Source of the DNA: Chloroflexota bacterium | GTDB taxonomy: Bacteria; Chloroflexota; Limnocylindria; Limnocylindrales; CSP1-4 | Length of the DNA: 7,239 bases | Reading direction: 5' to 3' | NCBI GenBank assembly: GCA_013696275.1 | Contig: JACCYW010000113.1 | Coordinates: forward strand, 1-7,239 | Notes under the pieces: model-generated | The model's input: only the letters and a program-made list of their open reading frames with translations | The model's database searches: none | Told to the model about the DNA's origin: nothing | Translations under genes and position numbers: made by a program | In this document: one piece after another, positions 1 through 5,891 of the stretch | How positions within the stretch are numbered: position 1 is the stretch's first letter | Layout of the letters: each line of letters begins with the position of its first letter

Positions 1-2315
1 CATGTCGCCACCCGCGGCCAGCACCAACGCGCGGGAGCGCGGGGTCCGACGCTGGTCCACGGTCGTGGCAGGAAGCGGTGGCGCGACTCGAGCGCTTCGA
101 CCAGACCCTTCGCGCGGTCAAGCTCACCGAGGGCGACGAGAGCCTCGATGTGGTCCGGCTCCCAGCGGAACCGGATCGGCTCGCGCGTGCCCAGCCCGGC
201 GATCTCCGTCTCGAGGGCGGTGAGGTATCCGTCGGCAGCCCCCGCATCACCATCGCTCAACGCCGTGAAGCCAAGGACAGAGTGGTACATCGCGGAGAGG
301 ATGGGGTCGTCCGACACGGCCGCCTGACCCGCCGCCGCGGCCGCACGGGCCTCCGTGGTGCGCCCGACATGAGCACGAACCAACGTCTGGACCCAGTGCG
401 ACCCGTTCCCCAGCGGCTGGCCCATCTGTTGCGCGGCATCGACACTGGCGTCTGCGTAGCGCTCGGCGAGCGGCCAGTCGCCGGCCCACAGCTCGAGCTC
501 CGCGAGGTGGGCCAGGATCTCGCCATCCGATGAGGCATCGCCGGTCTCGCGCGACCACTGGAGGTGACGATGGAGCCGGACGCGCGACCGCTCGTAGTCG
601 TCCGTGTACTTCCACCACAGGGCTGGGATGGTCGTGACCTCCCAGGTCGGGCGCTCCGGCTCCAGCGCTACGGCACGCTCGAACAGATCCATCCGGATGG
701 CTCGGCCGGTCTGGACCTGCCCATAGAACATGATGAAGAGGGCGAAGGCGAGGAGGCTCGGGTCCTCGCCCGGGTCGATCAGCCGGACCGCGGCATCGCC
801 GTGCGCGGCTGCCTCTTCCTGGTCCCCCGCGAAGATAGCCAGGCGCATGTGGATGCGACCCTGGAGGGTGGCGTCGCCGGCAGCATCGGCAAGCGCCGCC
901 TGACCGATCTCGAGTGCAGCTGTCGCGTCGTCTGACCACCGGATGGTCGCCAGCAGCAACAGCGCGCGGGCGCGATCGGCATCGGGCTGCATCTCCGCGA
1001 CGGCCTTCTCCAGCAGCTGTCGCCCGGCCATGTAGTCGCCCGCTTCCAGCATCGCCTCACCCGTCGCGAGCAGCCGCCGAGCCCGGCTGGCGGGATCGGT
1101 CGGCGGCGTGTGCGCCAGCGCCTGGCCCATCAGTCCAGCAGCCGCATCGGGGGCTCCTCGCCGGCTGGCACGCCCAGCGGCCTGCTCGAGGGCCGCCGCC
1201 ACCGCTTCGTCGGCGGTGTCGGTCGACAGGGCGAGGTGTCGCGCGCGTTCCTCCTCGTCCATCGCCTCAGCCGCGAGCCGACCGTGCATCGCGCGCCGTC
1301 GCGCGGGCGAGGCCGCGTCGTAGACGACGGAGGCCATCGATGGGTGCCCGAAGCGCAGCCGGCCGTGATCGCGCTCGATGATCCCGGCTGCTTCGGCCGG
1401 AGCAAGGAGCGTCTCGGCGTCCGTTATCGAGAGGGCACGGGCGACCGTCTCGATGTCCGGATCGGCCGACGCCGCCAGCGCCAGCAGCGCCTCGCGCGTG
1501 GCTGCCGACAGGCGCGCGATTCGCCGGCCAAGGAGCTTGCGCAGCGATCCTGGTACTGGTAGCGGCGCACCCGACACGAGCGGCTCACCGGACTCGACCA
1601 ACGCTCGAGCGATCTCCAGCGCGACCAAGGGGTTGCCGCGCGATCCGTTCGCCAGCCTGACCAGCGTGGGTCGCGGGAAGTGTCGGTCCAACCGGGAGGC
1701 GAACAGGTGATGGAGTGCGGCGAGGCTCAACGGCGCGAGATCGAGGATCACGGGTGGAACGGCGGCCGCCCGCTGAAGCGCATCGGCTAACGGCGCCGCC
1801 TCCCCGGCGCGGACCGCCAGGGCGAACCGGACACCGCGGTCGACCGCCCGACGCAGAGCGGATCCGAGAACGCGCGCACTCGGCGCGTCGATCCACTGGG
1901 CGTCATCGATGGCGATGACGACCGGGTTGACGCGCGAGATCGATGTGATGAGCGTGACCAAGGCCATGGAGACGGCCAGCGGATCGGCTGGTAAGCCGAC
2001 CGCTCGGAGTAGTGCGACGTCGAGTGCGGTCCGTTGCGGACCGGGCAGCATGTCCAGGGCAGCATCCGGGATGCCGGCCACGAGGTCGCCCAGCACGGCG
2101 AAGGATGATCGGGTCTCGGACTCCGCCGGCTGTGCTGTGAGCACGGTGCTGCTGCCCGCTCTGGCGGCGGCGACGAGATGCCGCCACAGGATCGTCTTGC
2201 CCATGCCTGCGTCGCCACGCAGGAGCAGGCCCGAGGCCTCCGTGGTCGGGTCGAGGAACACCGAGATGGCCTCCAGCTCGGTGCTTCGCCCGATGATCTC
2301 CGGCAGGGAGCTCAT
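1..2315 (-). CDS. LuxR-family (LAL/MalT-like) ATPase transcriptional regulator, 3' end outside window
   Basis: Large signal-transduction ATPase regulator; 771 codons are visible without a stop and the gene leaves the window at base 1. Seen from the ATG at 2315: GRSTEL at residues 9-14, the usual opening of the AAA/STAND ATPase module; Walker A GDAGMGKT at 34-41; Walker B IAIDDAQWID at 134-143; GNPLVALE at 227-234; a winged-helix-like segment ending RFGHP...VVY at 321-332; then Ala/Leu-rich helical repeats (TPR-like, for example about 413-440) to the edge. Family members are usually about 900-1000 residues and end in a LuxR helix-turn-helix; that part is not in view, so DNA binding is inferred. 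An in-frame TAG at 2357-2355 and no other start codon before it fix the start at 2315. A GGAGGAG run lies about 22 bases upstream, too far for a good RBS. The last ~12 codons (bases 3-38) stop looking like the family, whereas the adjacent frame reads RALVLAAGGDM; see findings. Divergent from the gene at 2543. The ligand cannot be told from sequence. Confidence 0.9.
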   Translation of the reverse strand, partial: MSSLPEIIGRSTELEAISVFLDPTTEASGLLLRGDAGMGKTILWRHLVAAARAGSSTVLTAQPAESETRSSFAVLGDLVAGIPDAALDMLPGPQRTALDVALLRAVGLPADPLAVSMALVTLITSISRVNPVVIAIDDAQWIDAPSARVLGSALRRAVDRGVRFALAVRAGEAAPLADALQRAAAVPPVILDLAPLSLAALHHLFASRLDRHFPRPTLVRLANGSRGNPLVALEIARALVESGEPLVSGAPLPVPGSLRKLLGRRIARLSAATREALLALAASADPDIETVARALSITDAETLLAPAEAAGIIERDHGRLRFGHPSMASVVYDAASPARRRAMHGRLAAEAMDEEERARHLALSTDTADEAVAAALEQAAGRASRRGAPDAAAGLMGQALAHTPPTDPASRARRLLATGEAMLEAGDYMAGRQLLEKAVAEMQPDADRARALLLLATIRWSDDATAALEIGQAALADAAGDATLQGRIHMRLAIFAGDQEEAAAHGDAAVRLIDPGEDPSLLAFALFIMFYGQVQTGRAIRMDLFERAVALEPERPTWEVTTIPALWWKYTDDYERSRVRLHRHLQWSRETGDASSDGEILAHLAELELWAGDWPLAERYADASVDAAQQMGQPLGNGSHWVQTLVRAHVGRTTEARAAAAAGQAAVSDDPILSAMYHSVLGFTALSDGDAGAADGYLTALETEIAGLGTREPIRFRWEPDHIEALVALGELDRAKGLVEALESRHRFLPRPWTSVGPRAPARWCWPRVAT

Positions 2316-2415
2316 GCGACGAGCTGAACCAGGCCCTTTCTCCTCCCTAGCGCTCTATCACGCAGCTTGACAGGTGGCGCGGAACCAACGCTTGCCTGGC
2401 CATGGCAGATCAAGG

Positions 2416-2437
2416 GGCGGCGAGTCATCTCGCCGCC
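2416..2437. repeat. Perfect 9-bp GC-rich inverted repeat (hairpin) between divergent genes
   Basis: Arms GGCGGCGAG (2416-2424) and CTCGCCGCC (2429-2437) are exactly complementary around a 4-base TCAT loop. It lies about 100 bp from the start codon on each side of the divergent intergenic region. The stem would be very stable, but no T-run follows on either strand, so it is not a standard intrinsic terminator. It could be an operator, a 5'-leader structure of the LuxR-type gene, or the end of a small transcript. Confidence 0.7.
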
Positions 2438-2469
2438 GCCTGGAGGCACCGAAAAGTACGGCTAGCCAT

Positions 2470-2498
2470 GTGACCTAAGTCCCCCAGACCGTTATGCT
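2470..2498 (+). promoter_or_regulatory. Candidate sigma70-type promoter for the gene at 2543
   Basis: GTGACC at 2470-2475 (4 of 6 to TTGACA) and TATGCT at 2493-2498 (4 of 6 to TATAAT) are separated by 17 bases. Transcription would start near 2505, leaving a leader of about 38 bases before the ATG at 2543. It is a pattern match only, but the spacing and location are right. Confidence 0.4.
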
Positions 2499-2521
2499 GG
2501 CATGGTCGGCCTCCCAGACCG
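2483..2521. repeat. Direct repeat CCCAGACCG, 30-bp spacing, flanking the candidate -10 and start site
   Basis: CCCAGACCG occurs exactly at 2483-2491 and again at 2513-2521, 30 bp apart, close to three helical turns. The first copy ends one base before the candidate -10 hexamer; the second lies just after the predicted transcription start. This suits a pair of binding sites for one regulator on one face of the helix, for instance the divergently encoded LuxR-type protein. That link is inference. Confidence 0.4.
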
Positions 2522-2525
2522 ACCA
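2503..2525. repeat. 7-bp inverted repeat at the predicted transcription start
   Basis: TGGTCGG (2503-2509) and CCGACCA (2519-2525) are perfect complements around a 9-base loop. The element overlaps the second CCCAGACCG copy and ends about 7 bases before the GAGG ribosome-binding site at 2532-2535. It could act as an operator or as a leader hairpin close to the RBS. Confidence 0.45.
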
Positions 2526-2542
2526 CCATACGAGGTCCCAAG

Positions 2543-3025
2543 ATGATGGACGGTTGGCTTACCCGATCGATTCGCGCCGCAGGCGCGCTGGCGATGGCCG
2601 CCACGATGACACTACTGCTCACGTTCAGCGCCAGTGCGGCGGATGATTGCTCGGTCAACGTGGCGCCCAGAGAGGGCCCGCCAGAGACAGAGTTCGTATT
2701 CACCGGCGCCGGTGCGGAGCTCGCCACACTGACGTTCACGCAGGCAGGCGAGGATCCTCGCGAAGCAGCGCTCGAGGATGGTGAGACCGAATTGCGGCTG
2801 CTCGCGACCGAGGATGATGCTGGTCGGTGGAACGTCGCCGCTACCTTCCGCGACAGCGACTGCACCGCTGAGACGACCATCATGGTCACCCTCCCGCCAA
2901 CGTCGGCGGTGGAAGAGCTGGCAGCTGCTAATACGTCGCTCGCCATAGCAGCGATGGCCCTCATCTTCGTCTTCATGTCGGCACTGGCGGTGCTCGATCC
3001 GCGTCGGCGGGTGGCACGCTCCTAG
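2543..3025 (+). CDS. Secreted, C-terminally membrane-anchored protein with Ig-like ectodomain (unknown function)
   Basis: 160-residue protein of unknown function. Seen: a basic N-terminus (R8, R11) and a hydrophobic segment about 12-29 ending FSASA, a good signal peptide with likely cleavage after A32; an ectodomain of about 95 residues with one cysteine at each end (C36, C107), plausibly a disulfide; a motif EGPPETEFVFTGAG (44-57) resembling the opening strand of IPT/TIG or other bacterial Ig-like domains; LPPTS at 117-121; a hydrophobic stretch 133-151; and a basic tail RRRVARS. This is the layout of a single-pass surface protein and resembles a sortase sorting signal, but LPPTS departs from LPXTG and no sortase gene is in view. 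Start: GAGG at 2532-2535 sits 7 bases before the ATG at 2543; the next codon is also ATG (2546) and could serve. A candidate promoter precedes it. Divergent from the LuxR-type gene, which might regulate it. Confidence 0.75.
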   Translation: MMDGWLTRSIRAAGALAMAATMTLLLTFSASAADDCSVNVAPREGPPETEFVFTGAGAELATLTFTQAGEDPREAALEDGETELRLLATEDDAGRWNVAATFRDSDCTAETTIMVTLPPTSAVEELAAANTSLAIAAMALIFVFMSALAVLDPRRRVARS

Positions 3026-3351
3026 CGCCGCACACCCGACAGCCTCCGCGGTCAAGGCAGCGCGGCGTGCGCCAGCCGCAACAGCAGCCCATCATCCGAA
3101 ACTACCCGGCGCGTGATCGTCGCTCCGCGGAGATCGCCTATCGATCGGATGCCGAACGAGCCGCCGGATCCGCCTGGTTCCCGGTGGCTCATCGCTGGAC
3201 GGAAGGGTGGAGCGGCGCGACCCTGTCGGTCGTGTTCGAATACCGCGGCGCCACAGCCTCACCGCTGACTGCTGATGCTCCGCCAGTCGCCACCGCCGCC
3301 GTCGCCTCGCGGCCACCAGCCACGGCTGCTCAGAGACACGCCCGTTCGACG
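3026..3351. other. Gap upstream of the racemase; no convincing gene
   Basis: From 3067 the racemase frame is open for 95 codons (a GTG at 3067, further GTGs near 3184 and 3232). The implied peptide is rich in Ala, Pro and Arg and does not resemble the family; homology begins essentially at the ATG at 3352. By hand count about 70% of third positions in these 95 codons are G or C, against about 80% in the first 60 codons of the racemase. No ribosome-binding site serves any of these GTGs. I see no clear promoter, terminator or RNA gene; the region probably holds the racemase promoter and leader. Confidence 0.5.
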
Positions 3352-4404
3352 ATGACGGCCATCGACCTGCATTGCGCCGGCGAGCCTCTGCGCCTGTTAC
3401 GCAGCGGCTTTCCGGAGGTCCCTGTCGCGGCCATCCTCGAACGGCGCAGATGGGTGAAGGAGCACGCTGACCTGTATCGCCGCGTTGCCATGTTCGAGCC
3501 ACGCGGCCACAGGGACATGTATGGCGCCATCCTCATGCCGCCTTACCGGCCCGATGCCGACGTAGCCGTGCTGTTCATGCACAACGAGGGCTTCAGCTCG
3601 ATGTGCGGCCACGGCATCATCGCGCTCACTACGGGGCTCATCGAGGAACGCCTCTATCCGGCCGCGGTGCCTGAGACGATCATCCGCTTCGAGACGCCGG
3701 CCGGCCTGGTCACTGCCCGGGCGCGGGTCCAAGCGGCCTCGTGGGGTGGACCGGAGGTCGAAACGGTCCGCTTCACCAACGTCCCGGCCTACCTGGCCGG
3801 ACGCGACATCCCGCTACGGCCTGCCGCGCTGGAGCTGCCCGACGGGCCTGGTGACGCAGGGGTCGTCAAGGCCGATCTCGGTTTCGGCGGCGCTTACTAC
3901 GGCATAGTCCGGGCCGCCGATCTGGGATTGAGAGTGGTGCCCGGGGAGATCGACCGACTCACGCATGCCGGAGCCATCATCACCGAGCTACTGCGGGCAG
4001 GCCCGCGGCCGGTGCACCCGACCGATCCGGAACTCGGTTTCATCTACGGCACGATCATCGTCGATGAGGTGCCTGCCAGCTCGCCGGATGGCATGGCCCG
4101 GGAGGCCGATCTTCGCAACGTCACCATCTTCGCGGATGCGGAGGTGGACCGCTCGCCGTGTGGGTCGGGCACCAGCGCCCTGCTGGCGCAGCGTCTGGCC
4201 CGAGGTCTGCTCGCGCCGGGCAAGGACCTGGTCAACGCGTCCATCACTGGCCAGACGTTCACGGCACGTGTGGAGGGTGACACCTTGCTCGGCGCCCAGG
4301 AGGCGGTCGAGACGAGTGTGGAGGGGCGCGCCTTCGTGACCGGCCATCCGACCTTCACGGTCGACGATCGCGACCCGCTGGGAAACGGCTTCCTGCTCCG
4401 CTAG
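3352..4404 (+). CDS. Proline racemase / hydroxyproline epimerase family enzyme (L3HYPDH-like, Cys/Cys)
   Basis: 350-residue cytoplasmic enzyme of the proline racemase superfamily (proline racemase, 4-hydroxyproline 2-epimerase, trans-3-hydroxy-L-proline dehydratase), cofactor-free enzymes using two active-site residues for proton transfer. Seen: IDLHCAGEPLR near the N-terminus (4-14), MFEPRGHRDMYGA (47-59), first catalytic cysteine C85 in SSMCGHGII, DLGFGGAYY (175-183), second catalytic cysteine C270 in DRSPCGSGT, and a C-terminal DPLGNGFLLR. Overall it most resembles the trans-3-hydroxyproline dehydratase (human L3HYPDH-like) branch, but that enzyme has Thr at the second position, whereas Cys here favours racemization or epimerization. 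Substrate (L-proline, hydroxyproline or other) is not resolved. Start ATG at 3352 is chosen by homology and length (family about 330-350 residues); no good RBS precedes it, and the open frame extends to a GTG at 3067. No other proline-catabolism genes are in view. The sigma gene follows after 51 bases. Confidence 0.88.
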   Translation: MTAIDLHCAGEPLRLLRSGFPEVPVAAILERRRWVKEHADLYRRVAMFEPRGHRDMYGAILMPPYRPDADVAVLFMHNEGFSSMCGHGIIALTTGLIEERLYPAAVPETIIRFETPAGLVTARARVQAASWGGPEVETVRFTNVPAYLAGRDIPLRPAALELPDGPGDAGVVKADLGFGGAYYGIVRAADLGLRVVPGEIDRLTHAGAIITELLRAGPRPVHPTDPELGFIYGTIIVDEVPASSPDGMAREADLRNVTIFADAEVDRSPCGSGTSALLAQRLARGLLAPGKDLVNASITGQTFTARVEGDTLLGAQEAVETSVEGRAFVTGHPTFTVDDRDPLGNGFLLR

Positions 4405-4455
4405 CTTTCTGGGGATGCATGCAACCATCAGGGCCATGGAGGGGTTCTGAGGAGC

Positions 4456-5094
4456 GTGTGCATCGACTGCCCGCGGGCGCTTGCCAACGACCTGATGGGC
4501 TCCTTCCCGACGCTCGTGAGCCACCACCAGGACCTCGTCTATGGCTTGGCGCGACGTTATTCACGAGACGCATCGGATGCTGAGGATCTGGCCCAGGAGA
4601 CCTTCCTGCGCGCCTATCGCGCACTTCGGGGTTTCGAGCCTGAGCGGACACTCGCCCTCCATCTTCGCGGCTGGCTGGCCCGCATCACGCTCAACCTCGC
4701 CCGCAACCGAGCGCGCAAACGACAGGTCGCCACCGCTGCCCTGGAGGCCATGATGGAGCGACCGGACGCAGAGGCGCTGGGGCCGGCCGGCTCAACGGAG
4801 GAGCGTGAGTCGATGCGGATGTGGCGACGACTCCTTGCTGCGTTACCTGGACCGCAGCGGGCGGCGGTCGGCTTGCGACACGTCGACGGTTTGAGCTATC
4901 CAGAGGTGGCGATCGCGCTCGACCGGCCCATCGGGACCGTCAAATCGGACGTCCATCGTGGGGTGCGGACGCTCCGCCGAGCCTACGAGGCCGAGATCAG
5001 GGACACCCGAGAGCCGGATAGCCAGGCAGGTACCAGTGAGCTGGCGTGGCCGATGGCCGTGGTCCGCTCGATGACCGAGGTCGGCACGCGATGA
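4456..5094 (+). CDS. ECF-type RNA polymerase sigma factor (sigma-70 family)
   Basis: 212 residues if started at GTG 4456. Directs RNA polymerase to alternative promoters. Seen: region 2 at about 17-90, with the core-binding block DAEDLAQETFLRAYRAL (41-57) and WLARITLNLARNRARK (73-88); a Glu/Pro-containing linker (about 97-118); region 4 at about 122-178, with LPGPQRAAVGLRHVDGLSY (130-148) and the helix-turn-helix ending IGTVKSDVHRGVRTLRR. Absence of regions 1 and 3 and the length fit the ECF class. A ~34-residue tail follows region 4. Start is uncertain: GAGGAG at 4449-4454 ends one base before GTG 4456, too close to be ideal (GAGG alone is 3 bases away); ATG 4495 gives MGSFPTLVSHHQ, which fits family length but lacks an RBS. 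The longer form carries an N-terminal CxxC (C2, C5). The next gene begins 14 bases after the stop, so the two are surely co-transcribed and probably translationally coupled. Confidence 0.9.
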   Translation: MCIDCPRALANDLMGSFPTLVSHHQDLVYGLARRYSRDASDAEDLAQETFLRAYRALRGFEPERTLALHLRGWLARITLNLARNRARKRQVATAALEAMMERPDAEALGPAGSTEERESMRMWRRLLAALPGPQRAAVGLRHVDGLSYPEVAIALDRPIGTVKSDVHRGVRTLRRAYEAEIRDTREPDSQAGTSELAWPMAVVRSMTEVGTR

Positions 5095-5100
5095 AGGAGG
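5094..5100 (+). promoter_or_regulatory. Strong ribosome-binding site deciding the start of the alkyltransferase gene
   Basis: AAGGAGG is a near-perfect Shine-Dalgarno sequence that begins on the last base of the sigma-gene stop codon (TGA 5092-5094). It lies 8 bases before GTG 5109, 11 before ATG 5112 and 14 before ATG 5115. The alternative start ATG 5091, overlapping the sigma stop as ATGA, would place this sequence inside the coding region and has only GAGG at 5077-5080, 10 bases upstream. Confidence 0.65.
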
Positions 5101-5108
5101 CACGAGCG

Positions 5109-5891
5109 GTGATGATGGGACTCAGATCGATGCGCGAGGTCGCGCCGCCAGGACTGCAGGTACAAGTGCTCAAGTCCCTGGCGCCAGCGGACTCATATGC
5201 CGAGATGGCCACGCCGCTGTGGCCTCTGTTGGTGGCCTGGGGGCCGAATGGGGTCAGCGCCGTCGAGCGCGCTGACCAGTCGATCAGGTTCGAGGTCGAC
5301 TATCTGGCCCGGACCGGCCGCCCGGTCGGCAAGGTCGCCAAGGTACCGGCCTCGATCGCGAGGGCCGTCGGGAAGAGGATGAGCGGTCATCTCGTCGCGG
5401 GGCCGCCGGTCGATCTGTCCGGTCTCAACGACTTCCAGCGGCGGGTGCTGGCCAAGACGATGGAGATCCCGCATGGCGAGGTACGACCGTATTCGTGGGT
5501 AGCTGATGAGATCGGGCATCCCAGGGCCCAGCGGGCGGTCGGGACGGCGCTCGCCCATAACCCCATCCCGTTCATCATCCCGTGTCATCGGGTCGTCAGG
5601 AGCGACGGCCACATCGGCCACTACGGGGCGGGCGGACCGCAGGCGAAGCGCGCGGTGCTGGCCTGGGAGGGAGTGGACCCAGACGGCCTCGAGCGGCTGG
5701 CCGAGCGTGGTGTGCGCTACGTCGGCAGCGACACGAACGATGTCTTCTGTTTCCCGACCTGCCGCAACGCGCGCCGCATAGCTGATGCTCACCGAGTGGT
5801 GTTCCGGAACGTTGATGACGCCAGGTCGATGGGCTACCGAGCCTGCCGGGCATGCCGTCCAGCGCCGGAGTCACGGGTGGCGGTGGCGTAG
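5109..5891 (+). CDS. O6-alkylguanine-DNA alkyltransferase (Ogt/MGMT) with C-terminal Ada zinc-binding domain
   Basis: 260-residue DNA repair protein that should transfer alkyl groups from damaged DNA to its own cysteines irreversibly. Domains: residues 1-30, a short lead with APPGLQVQVLKSL (12-24); about 31-98, an Ogt-type N-terminal domain; about 102-190, the alkyltransferase core, with PYSWVA (127-132), RAQRAVGTALAHNP (139-152) supplying the arginine finger and hinge, active-site C159 in IPCHRVV, and the GGPQAKRAVLAWEG segment (175-188); about 200-251, an Ada_Zn_binding domain with cysteines C214, C218, C246, C249. Their spacing (x3, x27, x2) nearly matches E. coli Ada (x3, x26, x2), whose first cysteine accepts methyl from phosphotriesters. 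No AraC-type helix-turn-helix is present, and domain order is reversed relative to Ada. Start GTG 5109 is chosen for its RBS; ATG 5091 or 5112 are alternatives. Directly downstream of the ECF sigma gene, the usual anti-sigma position, so a regulatory role is possible (inference). The last 58 bp overlap the convergent methyltransferase gene, including the C246/C249 codons. Confidence 0.92.
   Translation: MMMGLRSMREVAPPGLQVQVLKSLAPADSYAEMATPLWPLLVAWGPNGVSAVERADQSIRFEVDYLARTGRPVGKVAKVPASIARAVGKRMSGHLVAGPPVDLSGLNDFQRRVLAKTMEIPHGEVRPYSWVADEIGHPRAQRAVGTALAHNPIPFIIPCHRVVRSDGHIGHYGAGGPQAKRAVLAWEGVDPDGLERLAERGVRYVGSDTNDVFCFPTCRNARRIADAHRVVFRNVDDARSMGYRACRACRPAPESRVAVA

Noticed and set aside
78..939. 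Several plus- and minus-strand open frames opposite or beside the LuxR-type gene
   Set aside because: The minus-strand frame from 2315 runs unbroken with Walker motifs and helical repeats and explains the region; the others are shadow frames.
2367..2395. TTGACA at 2367-2372 as a consensus -35 box
   Set aside because: The sequence 17 bases downstream (GCTTGC) does not resemble a -10 element; the pair at 2470-2498 is better placed.
2425..3055. Minus-strand open frames of 183 and 147 codons opposite the secreted protein
   Set aside because: They mirror the plus-strand gene, which has signal peptide, RBS and anchor; the antisense translations have no recognisable features.
3220..3260. TTCGAAT near 3236 resembling a tRNA T-loop, followed by GGCGCCA
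   Set aside because: The five bases on each side of the loop do not pair, and no acceptor, D or anticodon arm was found at the right distance.
4436..4450. Four-codon leader frame (MEGF) ending inside the sigma RBS
   Set aside because: It has no RBS of its own and such tiny frames arise often by chance; not enough to claim an attenuator.
5193..5792. Minus-strand open frame of 199 codons opposite the alkyltransferase gene
   Set aside because: The plus strand encodes unmistakable alkyltransferase and Ada zinc motifs; the antisense product matches nothing I know.
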